Part shown: in pieces, positions 9,518-21,904 of the stretch
Layout: each line of letters starts with the position of its first letter
Position numbering within the stretch: the stretch's first letter is position 1
Assembly (NCBI GenBank): GCA_037039925.1
Contig: JAXRKP010000820.1
Span: 102,001-166,000 of the forward strand
DNA length: 64,000 nucleotides
From: Doris montereyensis
Taxonomy: Eukaryota > Mollusca > Gastropoda > Nudibranchia > Dorididae
Reading direction: 5' to 3'
The notes under the pieces: model-generated
What the model saw: the letters and a program-made list of their open reading frames with translations, nothing else
What the model was told of the DNA's origin: nothing
Databases searched by the model: none
Translations under genes and position numbers: made by a program

Positions 9518-9786
9518 GCGCCAGTGTCGACGTGATTACCAGCTCAAAACATTACGGTTCAGCTACAACGCCTTGCACTAGTGTCGACGTGATTACCAGC
9601 TCACAACACTACGGTTCAGCACAACGCCTTGCACTAGCGTCGACGTGATTACCAGCTCACAACACTACGGTTCAGCTACAACGCATTGAACCAATGTCGA
9701 CGTGATTACCAGCTCACAACACTACGGTTCAACTGCAACGCCTTGCATCAGTGTCGACGTGGTTACCAGCTCACAACACTACGGTT
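9518..9786. repeat. 57-bp minisatellite, first locus (about 5 copies)
   Basis: Units contain cgtgattaccagctcacaac and tacggttcagctacaacgcc. A second, longer array of the same family lies at 35016-35652, and both arrays are preceded by a SINE-C fragment in the same orientation. Confidence 0.9.
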
Positions 9787-10152
9787 ACCTGACCTATAAA
9801 TGTCTGTGTTGATGGTGCAAACAGAGGATTCTGTTCTATTACTAGAAATAATGATTCATTGACAGCAGGTATTTAACATTGCACCATTTGCAATTACTAT
9901 TACTATTATTCAGATAATCGATGAATGTTAAACCAGGAACGGCGTAGGCGAGGAGGACACATTAAACAAACAGGCAAAATTAAAGCACACCACGACAGAA
10001 AGGTACCGGTAGTCATAAACCTAATCACTGCATACCAAACAGCGAGCTTAGCCGATTTCGATAAGAGTCTTGAAGAAATCTTGAGCGGTTAGCACGGACA
10101 ATGACGATGAGAATATTAATTTGAAAAGGAATAATACAATTTAAACATATTA
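9787..10152. other. Unrecognised sequence
   Basis: AT-rich, no frame or repeat that I can name. Confidence 0.4.
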
Positions 10153-10202
10153 ATAATAATAATAAAAATAACAACAGTAATAACAACAACACTATTACAA
10201 CA

Positions 10203-10250
<48 letters not shown>

Positions 10251-10267
10251 TAATAATAATAATAATA

Positions 10268-10311
<44 letters not shown>

Positions 10312-10340
10312 TAATAATAATAATAATAATACTAATAATA
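10153..10340. repeat. (AAT)n microsatellite
   Basis: Imperfect ATA/AAT trinucleotide tract with a few AAC interruptions. Confidence 0.95.
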
Positions 10341-10394
10341 AGCGTAGGTGAAAAATAAGTCAGGGAGTATTTCTAACAGTGTGACATCGATGTT

Positions 10395-10700
10395 TGTTTG
10401 CAGATCACCTGGTCCACCACATGGTGGCATCTCAGGCTAGACAAGAGAAAGATGGTTTGCTGGTTGGTTCCATTGACATAAGCATCATTCACGCCATGTG
10501 GCGATCTCTGGGTGGATTTAGAACAAACAAATGTGCAAGATAAATGAAGTGAAAGGCGAAAAGTAGGACCTACCAGAAGCGCCTACCAACCAGCCACAAC
10601 AATAGAAAGAAAGATGAAGGACAAGACATTTAAAAAAAGAAAGGAAAAGAGTAGGAACCCGCCAATCAGCCACTGGAACTGGAAGACCTACGAGTGAGGC
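10395..10700 (+). repeat. Dispersed repeat family D, copy 1
   Basis: A short segment runs through ggtccaccacatggtggca, tctcaggctagacaagagaaagatg, then aagtaggacctaccagaagc and gcctaccaaccagcc. Related segments occur at 13462, 23754, 28150 (minus), 31752, 32288, 36870 and 38260. The 10550-10690 part seems to contain a second degenerate pass. No tRNA boxes or coding capacity seen. Confidence 0.6.
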
Positions 10701-10737
10701 ACACGTGCAATCAAAATCCAATTATAATCGAAGCCTA

Positions 10738-10786
10738 TTAGTATTAGTATTAGTATTAGTATTAGTATTAGTATTAGTATTACTAT
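10738..10786. repeat. (TATTAG)n microsatellite
   Basis: About eight uninterrupted hexamers. Confidence 0.95.
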
Positions 10787-11329
10787 TATGTTAGTTCCAA
10801 AACGTGAACTTCACTTTCTCCAAGCCCACAGTGTCAGTGTCAGTGGCAGACACTTGTGTGACAGAAATGAAGCATAAAGCACCAACATCTGTGTAACTCC
10901 AAACAATTATAGAATTCACAGCAAACAAACGCAATAAATAAAAAAATAAAATATATTATATTTAAAACAAACAACAAAAAAAGACAAAACTGTTATTCAC
11001 AGATATACACAGTCATCTGTGCACGGAAATAATAATACGTCTAATTACCTACCTCCCAACAATATCTACAACCCCCCTAGAAGTATAAAATGCCAACCTA
11101 GCACACCAACTCTACACCTACACACACATGGTTATCTCCTCCTTCAAACACACACACACACACACAAACTTTGCAACGCCTACACTTGGCTAAACAAGCT
11201 ACAACAAAGTAACCATTGAAGCGTGTGTCTACATTCCATCCAGGCCATCAAGTCCTGAAATGGGTCAAACTCAAAGTCAAACCAACCATGTCTTGCAGCA
11301 AGCCACACACCCCCCTTACTTCTTGCTCT

Positions 11330-12260
11330 TGTCTTCCGACCTGTCCGCCATTGGGCCTGTAACCAAAACTAACAGTAGCTTCAGCAAACCTATAGATGAA
11401 GTTTGCAATGGAAGGGAGAGTGGGAGGAAGCTCTGGTTAATCACCAACACCTTCATTTTGCTTGTTAAAAGGTATGTATGTATGTATGTATGTATGTATG
11501 TATGTATGTATGTATGTATGGGTGTGGTAGGTATGTATGTATGTATGTATGTATGTATGTATGTATGTATGTATGTATGTATGTATGTATCTATGTATGA
11601 ATCTATGTATTTATGTATAAATCTATGCATGCATGAATGATGTATGTATGTATGTATGTATGTATGTATGTATGTATGTATGTATGTATGATGTATGTAT
11701 GAGTATGAGATGTATGTATGTATGGGGGGAGTATCTGGAATCTCATGGTTGTTCTTTTTTTTCGTTTGGACATGTTTCATCTTTTCTTCTTCCTCCGCAT
11801 GTTTCCCTCCAACTCACTCTGTAAATTTACCATCTACATCATTTATCATCTTCTTGTTGTTATTCTTCGTGTTGCTGTTCTTCTACTCCAATCACAGCAT
11901 GCAGTCTAGTCTAGCAGTGTAAAGTCAAGGCATGTTGACAGTAAACTAGCCTATCTTTCGAAAGCAAAACCCTCCAAAAGAGTCTTGAATAGGAAACACT
12001 AACTGCAGACTAAATCCTTGAGGGGTCATACGAGGGAAAGGACACCACACACACAGTATCTTTTATAAACGGCATTCAGATAAATGTTGGGGCCACAGCC
12101 TAGGTCCGAGACAGACTTTATTGCAGTTAGTATACCATTACAAGAGGAATACAGGTGTTTGAGTTAATTCCGTAATAGTAAAAATAGTAATAGCAGATTC
12201 AAGTCATAAGATTTAAGAGAGAGAAGAAAGAGAAAGACATGGATATGGACGAAGACAGGA
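11330..12260. repeat. Segment partially duplicated at 17928-18260
   Basis: Three blocks are shared in the same order with 17928-18260: gggcctgtaaccaaaactaa..., gaataggaaacactaactgc..., and agtaatagcagattcaagtc.... In this copy they are separated by a (GTAT)n tract and about 250 bp absent from the other copy. The interval 10787-11330 to its left holds a (CA)n at 11150-11167 and nothing else I can name. Confidence 0.85.
11472..11730. repeat. (GTAT)n microsatellite
   Basis: Tetranucleotide tract of about 260 bp with interruptions near 11520, 11590-11640 and 11690. The matching position in the 17.9 kb duplicate lacks it, so it expanded after, or was lost from, the duplicate. Confidence 0.95.
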
Positions 12261-12356
12261 AGAGAGAGAAGAGAGGGGGGAGATGGAGAAGTGCAGACCA
12301 CCCAAACAGCAAGATGAAAGACAAGAGATAGAGAGAGAGAGAGGGGGGGGTAAGAG

Positions 12357-12394
<38 letters not shown>

Positions 12395-12459
12395 CGGGGG
12401 GAGGGCGGGGAGGGCGAGAGCGGGGAGAGGGAGAGGGAGATGAAAGACATGGATAGAGA

Positions 12460-12523
<64 letters not shown>

Positions 12524-12555
12524 AGACAGAGACAGAGACAGAGGGAGGGAGGGAG

Positions 12556-12624
<69 letters not shown>

Positions 12625-12774
12625 AAGAGAGAGAGGAGAGAGAGAGGGGGGGAGAGAGGGAGAGAGAGAGAGAGAGGGAAAAGGGGGGGAGAGAGAGGGA
12701 GAGAGAGAGAGAGAGATGAGAGAGAGGGGGAGGAAGAGAGAGAGAGGAGAAGGAGAGGGAGAGGAAGAAAGATG
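12214..12774. repeat. (GA)n compound purine tract
   Basis: Several hundred bases of GA, GGGA and GACA repeats, nearly all purine on the plus strand. The beginning (12214-12325) still shows family D words such as gacatggatatggacgaaga and aaacagcaagatgaaagaca. Ser/Leu- and Arg/Glu-rich frames here are artefacts. Confidence 0.95.
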
Positions 12775-13257
12775 AGTAAAATCACAAACACAGGTAGGAG
12801 GAGCATCAATAACAACTGTATCCGATCCTCGAAAGAGACAGAGCAAAGGGAGATCCATGATCGTCAATGAAGACGGCGCATGAAGAAGAGAATGTCACAA
12901 ACTACCCGCTACAGAAACGTCAACAACAACAAAGATCCAAACTACATGTACCGGTACTCAAGGCTTGGGAGATTGTCCAGGGGGTCATGCCTCAGTGTCT
13001 TTGATGCAGGTCACGGGTGAAGTCCGTCAGGGAGCTTTTGACCTGACAGACTGGAATCCCCCCACTTGCAACTGTCATGGAACGAAATCAGACGAATTGT
13101 CCTAAACGTTGCGGGCATTGCTTCGGCAGACGTAACGATGCCAGATGGATGGCAGTTAGCAACCCACCCGCCTTGTGCCAATAACTCATGGTGTGAGTAT
13201 TGGGCCAGGCTACATAACCTTACTACACAGTGGGTGGTTGACTTCCGACACACTGAG
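12775..13257. other. Unrecognised sequence
   Basis: Both strands have frames of 80-110 codons near 13011-13343, but neither shows a domain or splice pattern that I can support. Confidence 0.4.
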
Positions 13258-13296
13258 TGTGTGAGTGTGAGTGTGAGTGTGAGTGTGAGTAGTGAG
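13258..13296. repeat. (GTGTGA)n microsatellite
   Basis: Six to seven hexamers. Confidence 0.9.
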
Positions 13297-13461
13297 TGTA
13301 CTAACGGCCGATCGAAGCAGGTCGATACATTATAAACATACACACCACTGCACCATTTTGGTGTACTACGATGTATTAATTATAACAATGTCGAAGATGT
13401 CAAAATCCCAGTTGCACTGAAAGATCACAGAGATTGACGTTGGTAGATTGAAATTTACCCG

Positions 13462-13585
13462 AACACCATATGCGGTGGTCTCATGGTGAAGTAAGAAGAA
13501 ATAGCATTATGAAAGATAAACGAAAGTGTAAAAGGAAAGAAATAAGATCTTCTAGTGGCGCCCACCAACCGCCCACATAGGGATT
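13462..13585 (+). repeat. Dispersed repeat family D, copy 2
   Basis: Contains caccatatgcggtggtctca, gaaagtgtaaaaggaaagaa, and gcgcccaccaaccgcccac, in the same order as in other family D copies. Confidence 0.65.
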
Positions 13586-13656
13586 GATGGGCGTGAACAA
13601 TTCTGAGATCCACTCAATCATCTCTATCAACATTGCCAACTGATATAATAAACAAG

Positions 13657-14458
<802 letters not shown>

Positions 14459-14675
14459 AGTACTAGTACTAGTACTATTACGATTACTATTATTATTACT
14501 ATTATTATTATTATTATTACTATTACGATTACGATTACTATTACTATTACGATTACGATTACTATTACTATTGTTATTACTATTATTATTATTACTATTA
14601 TTATTACTATTATTATTATTATTACTATTACTATTATTATTACTATTATTATTACTATTAGTATTACCATTACTA

Positions 14676-14706
<31 letters not shown>

Positions 14707-15500
14707 TATTATTACTATTACGATTACGATTACTATTACTATTATTATTATTACTATTACTATTACCATTACTATTATTATTATTATTACTATTATTATT
14801 ACTATTACGAAGGAGCTACAGTGGAGTAGATGACAATAAGTGACAACCCATTAATAAAGTTCTGCCTTTATTAGTGAAGTTGTCACTTATTGTCATATTT
14901 CGCCATTTACTATTACTATTAGTATTATCATTACTTATTATTATTATTACTATTATTATTACTATTATTATTATTATTACTATTATTATTACTATTACTA
15001 TTATTATTATTATTATTATTATTACTATTACTATTATTACTATTACGATTACGATTACTATTACAACTACTATTACTATTATTATTATTACTAGTACTAT
15101 TATTATTACTATTACTATTACTATTACTATTACTATTATTATTACTATTATTTTTATTACTATTACTATTACTATTACTATTATTACTATTACTATTATT
15201 ATTATTATTATTATTATTACTATTATTATTATTATTATTACTATTATTATTACTATTATTTTTATTACTATTACTATTATTATTATTATTACTATTACTA
15301 TTATTATTATTATTATTATTACTATTATTTTTATTACTATTACTATTACTATTACTATTATTACTATTACTATTATTATTATTACTATTACTATTATTAT
15401 TACTTATTACTATTATTATTACTATTACTATTATTTTTACTATTATTATTACTATTACTATTACTACTATTATTAATATTATTATTATTATCATTATTAC
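14459..15500. repeat. Long ATT/ACT/ACG trinucleotide tract
   Basis: About 940 bp of ATT repeats heavily interrupted by ACT and some ACG triplets, largely kept in triplet phase. It is split at 14806-14904 by a small hairpin related to the Penelope-LTR-like unit. Ile/Thr- or Leu-rich frames are artefacts. Confidence 0.97.
14806..14904. mobile_element. Miniature hairpin derivative of the Penelope-LTR-like unit
   Basis: The left half (acgaaggagctacagtggag..., gacaataagtgacaaccc) and right half (agtgaagttgtcacttattg..., tcatatttcgcc) are the two outer ends of the 7526-8114 composite, joined with almost everything between them missing. The halves are inverted relative to each other, so the 99-bp element folds on itself. 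It sits in the trinucleotide tract. Confidence 0.75.
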
Positions 15501-15870
15501 TAGTATATCGGCTGGGATGCCAGCCTATACCGATTGAACACGAACAACTACGAAGAAGATTGAAAGCTCATCCGCTCCTAGTTTAAAATTTTCCGCCAGG
15601 TTGAGAGAAATGGGTGAATTGTTTATTACGTTGACGTTTTCAGATCAAATCAAGGAAACTGTAGTAAAATAATGTTCCTAGTTGTGCTTGAGTGTTGACA
15701 ATACCCACACGCACCCATAACACGTTCTGTATAAATTGTTTCTTAGTTTGTAAACATTGATGGAGATCCAGTTTCAAATACCGTGGATACACGGATCGTC
15801 AACTTCCTATATTACGGTATGACTACTCATTGTGATTGTTTGTCTTTTGAGTATCATTACACAGTAGTAT
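15501..15870. other. Unrecognised sequence
   Basis: No gene or named repeat seen. The last bases (acagtagtat) already match internal sequence of the Penelope-LTR-like unit. Confidence 0.4.
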
Positions 15871-16010
15871 GGCGAAATATGACAATAAGTAACAACATTA
15901 ATAAAGACAGAACAAACACGTGACGTTTCGGTATAACCCTTCGTCAGACAACAAACGAGAAATATCTACAATCTAGATCTATACCTTCGGCATCACACAA
16001 TCAGAAGAAA
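15871..16010 (+). mobile_element. Penelope-LTR-like unit, third locus
   Basis: Starts ggcgaaatatgacaataagt and includes acgtgacgtttcggtataac plus ccttcgtcagacaacaaacg, as at 7560-7660. It has small deletions, including one base lost in the cggg run. It leads into the GA-rich region that carries monomers of the derived 57-bp satellite. Confidence 0.75.
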
Positions 16011-16139
16011 AACATAAAGGAGAAATAAAGAAAGAAAAGACAGTGATGTTAAGAACGTAACAGAGGGGGTGTGAAGAATGAGCGAGAGTGGAAGGTTCAG
16101 ATCTAGAATGAAATAAAAATATGAAAATAAATTAGCAAG

Positions 16140-16779
16140 AGAGAAGAGAAAGAGAGAGAGAGAGAGAGACAGAGAGACAGAGAGACAGAGAGACAGAGAC
16201 ACAGAGAGAGAGAGAGGGATATATATGGTATGACAAAGAAGATGACTATAGATGTAGATATATTAGCAAGAGAGAAACCATAGAGAGAGAGAGACAAAGA
16301 AGATGACTATAGATGTAGATATATTAGCAATTAGAAATGAATGAAAGTGGTCAATCAAGACAAAAATTTACAGAAGATGACTATAGATGTAGATAAATAT
16401 TAGCAAATTCAAAAAACCAGTGTAGTAGTATGAGTGTAATGTGTATGTATGTGTGTATGTGTGTATGTGACGTGTGTGTGGGGGTGTTAGGGTAGCTGTA
16501 GATATCCATTTGATCTCAAATCGATAAAACACATTAGCAATATTTGGTATGACAAAAAAAAGAAGATGATTAACAAAACGACAATGATCTTTTTTTCTTC
16601 TAGCTGTAGATATTCCAGTGTGTACTATATAATGTTATGGGGGAGTCTACAGGACATAGGCCACATTTATATGAAAAAGAATAATGACCAAAGAGAAGAG
16701 TTGTAAAAGACAAACCAATCCCATATAATGAGAGAGAGGGAGGGGGAGGGAGGGAGGGAGGGGGAGGGAGGGAGGGAGG

Positions 16780-16826
<47 letters not shown>

Positions 16827-16845
16827 GGAGGGAGAGAGAGAGGGA

Positions 16846-16932
<87 letters not shown>

Positions 16933-17125
16933 AAGGACATAGAGGAAAGACAAAGAAGATGACTATAGATGTAGATATATTAGCAAAGACAGAAACCATA
17001 GTGGTATGACAAAGAAGATGACTATAGCTGAGAGATAGATTAGCAAATTAAAACCATAGTGGTATGACAAAGAAGATGACTATAGATGAGAGATATAGAG
17101 AGAGAGAGAGAGAGAAAGAGATAGT
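16140..17125. repeat. 57-bp satellite monomers interspersed with (GA)n
   Basis: Single or paired monomers with tatgacaaagaagatgacta and tagatgtagatatattagca appear near 16227, 16290, 16370, 16945, 17005 and 17060. They are separated by GA tracts (16138-16216, 16725-16930, 17098-17120). A GT-rich segment lies at 16440-16490. This appears to be a satellite array broken up by microsatellite expansion. Confidence 0.8.
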
Positions 17126-17927
17126 GGAGAGAGACAGAAGAAGATGACTGGTAGTGCGAGTTGGGGAGAGGAGAGGGTTGTTATGTATATGATATTAGAC
17201 ATATTGAAAACGTCACATGAATCGAATCATCAGCGAATCAACGAGGAATGGGGATAGGCTAGTCAGATGTAGATATATTACCATCGGACTGGGGCTTGAC
17301 AAAGCACATACCTTTGGTCATGTTCTTTGCAACACACACACACACACACACACAAGAACACCCACATATACACCACATGAACACGTGTTTGTTTAGCTAT
17401 TTTATATTACCATTTATTATTTGTGTGTGTAAACCACATGTCTTTATGCAAATTATCAAAGCCTTAACTCGCAACATTAATATTATGTATGATATATTAC
17501 GTGTGTGTGTATTGCATACTCTTACCCCATTGTTAAATTGCTGCGGGATAGTGGTCAGCAGGCCACACGCACACACACACACATGACAAGAAAGAAAGGA
17601 AAACAACAGACAACCACTTTACATTTGACCAGTCAACCATTATTCATTGCGCCGAGGTAAAGTGTCAGTAAGACAAGAAACGGTAGGAAGAGCCCATATA
17701 GGTGTCGACCAAGCAGAAGTAAAGTGTTGGGACGGTATCCTGATTCCAATATTAGACGGAAGTAGAGAGTTACACGTATCACTACTATCAAACTAAACCT
17801 GATTCGTGGCAGGCTTTATATAAATGAGAGCATTGGTGATACGCAAGTCGGTTGATTTAGATTTATGAAACACAAACAGAGTTTCATGGGGAATGATTAA
17901 TAATGTTGTGGGAGACATGACAGTCAT
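17126..17927. other. Mostly unrecognised, with short CA tracts
   Basis: (CA)n at about 17333-17354 and 17567-17582. The words ggtgatacgcaagtcggtt and aataatgttgtg near 17834-17911 recur, rearranged, near 19519-19575. Confidence 0.5.
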
Positions 17928-18260
17928 GGGCCTGTAACCAAAACTAACAGTAGCTTCAGCAAACCTATAGATGGTTTGCATGTCCAGCAATGCGTTGAAT
18001 TAAAAGTCATCTGTGTGTAAATTTCACCATCTACTTTTATAGTTGCTGCTGCAGTCTAAGGTTGAGTAAGGATCCAAAACCAACCAAAATTGAATAGGAA
18101 ACACTAACTGCAGACTAAATCCGTCTACGCCTCAACTATCTTTTACAACGGCCATGTTGGGGATGTGTGACGACTTTACGGTGACCGCAAGCGGAATACA
18201 GGTGTTTGAAGTAGTAAAAAAAATAGTAATAGCAGATTCAAGTCATAAGATTTAAGAGGA
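17928..18260. repeat. Contracted duplicate of 11354-12215
   Basis: The same blocks as in 11330-12260 occur in the same order in about one third of the length. It lacks the GTAT tract. Confidence 0.85.
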
Positions 18261-18535
18261 AACAGCCAGATGAAAGACATGGATATGGACGAATGACAGG
18301 AAGGAAGTAAGGACCAAAGTCAAACAGCAAGATGAAAGACGATTGGCGAATGACAATGATTGCACACCACCCAAAAGCAAGATGAAAGACATGGATATGA
18401 TATCGACAGGAAGGAAGTGCGACGCAGTGCACACCACCCAAACAGCAAGATGAAAGAGACATGGATATGGATGAATGACAGGAAGGAAGTAAGGACGCAA
18501 AGTGCACACCACCCAAACAGCACAAGAAAAAACAA
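18240..18535 (+). repeat. Family D segment amplified in tandem
   Basis: About four imperfect passes, about 75 bp each, of aaacagcaagatgaaagaca, tggatatggacgaatgacag and gaaggaagtaagga. They are joined by gcacaccacccaaa. This is a locally multiplied part of dispersed family D. Confidence 0.7.
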
Positions 18536-18565
18536 CTCGACGGCACCAGGTTATTGCGCGTGCTA

Positions 18566-18720
18566 GGCGAAATATGACAAAGTGACAACTCCATAATAAA
18601 GACAGAACAAATGCGTGCATGTGCCCTTCGTCAGACAACAAACGAGAAATAGCTAGAATCTAGATCGTTATACCTCCGGCATGACACACAATGTGATGTC
18701 AGAAGAAACACAGTAGTATG
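18566..18720 (+). mobile_element. Penelope-LTR-like unit, fourth locus
   Basis: Begins ggcgaaatatgacaaagtga, has ccttcgtcagacaacaaacg and then atgacacacaatgtgatgtc. This matches 7560-7710 with deletions, including loss of much of the cgtttcgggtataac core. It passes without a break into the 57-bp satellite at 18721. Confidence 0.8.
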
Positions 18721-19470
18721 ACAAAGAAGATGACTATAGCTGTAGATAAATGCAAATTAAAACCATAGTGGTATGACAAAGAAGATGACTATAGATGTAG
18801 ATATATTAGCAAATTAAAACCATAGTGGTATGACAAAGAAGATGACTATAGATTAGATATATTAGCAATTCATTTGCCAGACTATAGATGTAGATATATT
18901 AGCAATTAAAACCATAGTGGTATGAAAGAAGATTATAGCGTAGATATATTAGCAAATTAAAACCATAGTAGTATGACAAAGAAGATGACTATAGCTTAGA
19001 TATATTAGCAAATTAAAACCATAGTGGTATGACAAAGAAGATGACTATAGCTGTAGATATATTAGTTTAAAACCATAGTGGTATGACAAAGAAATGACTA
19101 TAGATGTAGATGCCAAATTAAAACCATAGTGGTATGACAAAGAAGATGACTATAGCTGTAGATATTAGCAAATTAAAACCATAGTGGTATGACAAAGAAG
19201 ATGACTATAGATGTAGATATATTAGCAAATTAAAATCCATAGTGGTATGACAAAGAGATGACTATAGATGTAGATATATTACCAATTAAACCATAGTGTA
19301 TGACAAAGAAGATGACTATAGATGTAGATATATTACCAATTAAACCATAGTGGTATGACCTATAGATGTAGATATATTACGCTAGTATGACAAAGAAGAT
19401 GACATAGATGTAGATATATTACCAATTAAACCATAGTGGTATGACAAAGAAGATGACTATAGATGCAGAT
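18721..19470 (+). repeat. 57-bp satellite derived from the Penelope-LTR-like unit
   Basis: About 13 units carry ccatagtggtatgacaaaga, agatgactatagatgtagat and atattagcaaattaaaa. The same words occur once inside the mobile unit at about 7713-7765 (gtagtatgacaaagaagatg, actatagatct, attagcaattaaa). Small deletions differ between units. Confidence 0.9.
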
Positions 19471-20020
19471 AGTGCTTGTACACCACTTGACGGTGCATAT
19501 GTTTCCTCCGCTAAATGAGCTGGTGATACGCAAGTCGGTTAGTTATGAGAGTTTCAGAATGTAATAATGTTGTGATGTGTGTACTATGTACTCCCAAGAG
19601 CTAGTAGTGCTTGTACCATGTCCAGCAACACGTGACGAGCATTGCGAACATGGTGAGATGTGTTACTGCCCAAGTAGAAGAGCTTTCAGCAGACTGAGCG
19701 CTTCAGATTTAAACCTCTCCAACCAATGATTGATAACATGATATGATGCTAACTAAAAGTATGAGCCAGGCATAGCCAATTATGACTTACGTTCAAAGTC
19801 CATACACACATGCACGTACACATCCACGTTTACTCCCAAGAGCCACATCAACATTTCCTCGTTAAATGATTCATTTGCCAGTTGGAGCATTAATAAAAAC
19901 GTTATCGCCGTTTACCCTTATTACCAAGAAAATTGTTTTTCAACAGGTAGTGGATCATCAAACTAGTTTAGCCAACGAATCTAGATGCCATATGTTTTAC
20001 TTACGGCCTATAGAGCAGGA
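19471..20020. other. Mosaic, partly rearranged sequence
   Basis: Contains scattered words of the 17.8 kb region and of the 46-bp array that follows (gctagtagtgcttgtacc near 19600). No gene seen. The mosaic could be biological or an assembly artefact. Confidence 0.4.
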
Positions 20021-20084
20021 GAGTTTCTAGTGAAGTGGGACATGTGACAAAAATAAGCACCTAGCCAGGACGCTAGTCTGACGC
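20021..20084 (-). mobile_element. SINE-C fragment feeding a tandem array
   Basis: agtgaagtgggacatgtgac and acgctagtctgacgcatatg align with 37718-37775 of the SINE-C copy. The next bases of the element are present in many tandem copies. Confidence 0.6.
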
Positions 20085-20400
20085 ATATGTTTACTCCCAA
20101 GAGCTAGTAGTGCTTGTACCCACTTGACGCATATGTTTACTCCCAAGAGCTAATGCTTGTACCCACCTGACGCATATGTTAACTCCCAAGAGCTAGAGTG
20201 CTTGGAAACCTGACGCATATGTTTACTCCCAAGAGCTAGTACTTGTACCAACCTGACGCATATGTTTACTCCCAAGAGCTAATGCTTGTACCCACCTGAC
20301 GCATATGTCCAAGAATAAGTAGTGCTTGTACCCACCTGAATATGTTTAAAGTGCTTGTATTACATTCCCAAGAGCTAGTAGTGCTTGTACCCACCTGACG
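20074..20400. repeat. 46-bp array derived from SINE-C interior
   Basis: About seven units of ctgacgcatatgtttactcc, caagagctagtagtgcttgt and acccac. In the SINE-C copy at 37761-37806 the corresponding sequence occurs once. Units are increasingly truncated toward the right end. Confidence 0.8.
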
Positions 20401-20623
20401 CATAATAATAATCCCAAATAGTATAATAATAATAATAATAATCCCAAGAGCTAATGCTAATAATAATAGTAATAATAATAATAGTGTTAATCTTTAAAAT
20501 AACACTACTAGGATTCGAACTCGGTACCTTACTATCCCTAGTCCGGCCACTATCTACATTAATAAGAAAGTAATTTACATTGCATAAAATTAGAGATATT
20601 AATATCAATAATAATAATACTCC

Positions 20624-20690
<67 letters not shown>

Positions 20691-20780
20691 AACTACTACT
20701 ACTAAATATTACGACTACTACTACTACTAATAATTAATAATAACTACTACTACTACTAAAAAATAGTACTACTACTAGAG

Positions 20781-20851
<71 letters not shown>

Positions 20852-20870
20852 ATAATAATAATAACAATAA
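20401..20870. repeat. (AAT)n and (ACT)n tracts
   Basis: AAT tracts at about 20410-20485 and 20605-20690, then ACT tract to 20850. A tRNA-like sequence sits between them at 20505-20565. Confidence 0.95.
20505..20565 (-). mobile_element. SINE tRNA-like head (SINE-C type)
   Basis: On the minus strand an A-box-like tagatagtggccggacta is followed about 30 bp later by a B-box-like gagttcgaatcctag. This is an RNA polymerase III promoter arrangement as in SINEs. A full cloverleaf with acceptor stem is not evident, so I do not call it a tRNA gene. Confidence 0.6.
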
Positions 20871-20917
20871 TATATAAAAAATAACAATAATATAGCGTTA
20901 GTGTAGGTACCCATGTG

Positions 20918-21720
20918 GTAGGTAGGTATGTATGTAGGTAGGTAGGTAGGTATGTAGGTATGTAGGTAGGTAGGTATGTAGGTATGTAGGTAGGTAGGTA
21001 GGTAGGTATGTAGGTATGTAGGTAGGTATGTAGGTATGTATGTAGGTAGGTATGTAGGTATGTATGTAGGTAGGTATGTAGGTATGTATGTAGGTAGGTA
21101 TGTAGGTAGGTATGTAGGTATGTATGTAGGTAGGTAGGTAGGTAGGTATGTAGGTATGTAGGTAGGTATGTAGGTATGTAGGTAGGTAGGTAGGTAAGTA
21201 GGTAGGTAGGTAGGTAGGTAGGTAAGTAGGTAGGTAGGTAGGTAGGTATGTAGGTATGTAGGTAGGTAGGTATGTAGGTATGTAGGTATGTAGGTATGTA
21301 GGTGGGTATGTAGGTAGGTATGTAGGTATGTAGGTATGTAGGTATGTAGGTAGGTAGGTAGGTATGTAGGTATGTAGGTATGTAGGTAGGTATGTAGGTA
21401 TGTAGGTAGGTATGTATGTATGTAGGTAGGTATGTATGTAGGTATGTAGGTATGTAGGTAGGTATGTAGGTAGGTATGTAGGTATGTAGGTAGGTAGGTA
21501 GATAAGTAGGTAGGTAGGTAGGTAGGTAGGTTGTTGGTAGGTAGGTAGGTATGTAAGTAGGTAGGTTGTAGGTAGGTAGGTATGTAGGTAGGTAGGTATG
21601 TAAGTAGGTATGTAGGTAGGTAGGTATGTAGGTAGGTATGTAGGTAGGTATAGGTAGGTAGGTAGGTAGGTATGTAGGTAGGTATGTAGGTAGGTAGGTA
21701 GGTAGGTAGGTAGGTAGGTA
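20918..21720. repeat. GGTA/TGTA array, about 800 bp
   Basis: Almost pure mixture of ggta and tgta tetramers with a few taag units, in strict 4-bp phase. The Tyr/Thr/Pro/Leu-rich 333-codon reading on the minus strand is an artefact of the 12-bp phase. Confidence 0.97.
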
Positions 21721-21904
21721 AGGCCAGACGTCCATAGAGACGGAGCGTAACCGCGTTTCTACTTCTACTATCGTGGTAAAAAACTCAATAGATCGAACTG
21801 GTCAATATAAACCATTCCTGCCTCCTGCCTCTTTTACCACTCTCCTCATTCACAAACATTAGCAAGTTTAATCCATTAAACTCTAGTGATACGAACGGGT
21901 GTTT

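Noticed and set aside
13011..13343. Overlapping frames of about 100 codons on both strands
   Set aside because: Neither has recognisable motifs; a repeat tail runs through the end.
20918..21720. Telomere-like repeat
   Set aside because: Units are GGTA/TGTA tetramers, not the TTAGGG family, and the array is internal.
20734..21735. 333-codon Tyr/Thr/Pro/Leu-rich frame on the minus strand
   Set aside because: Pure translation of the GGTA/TGTA array.
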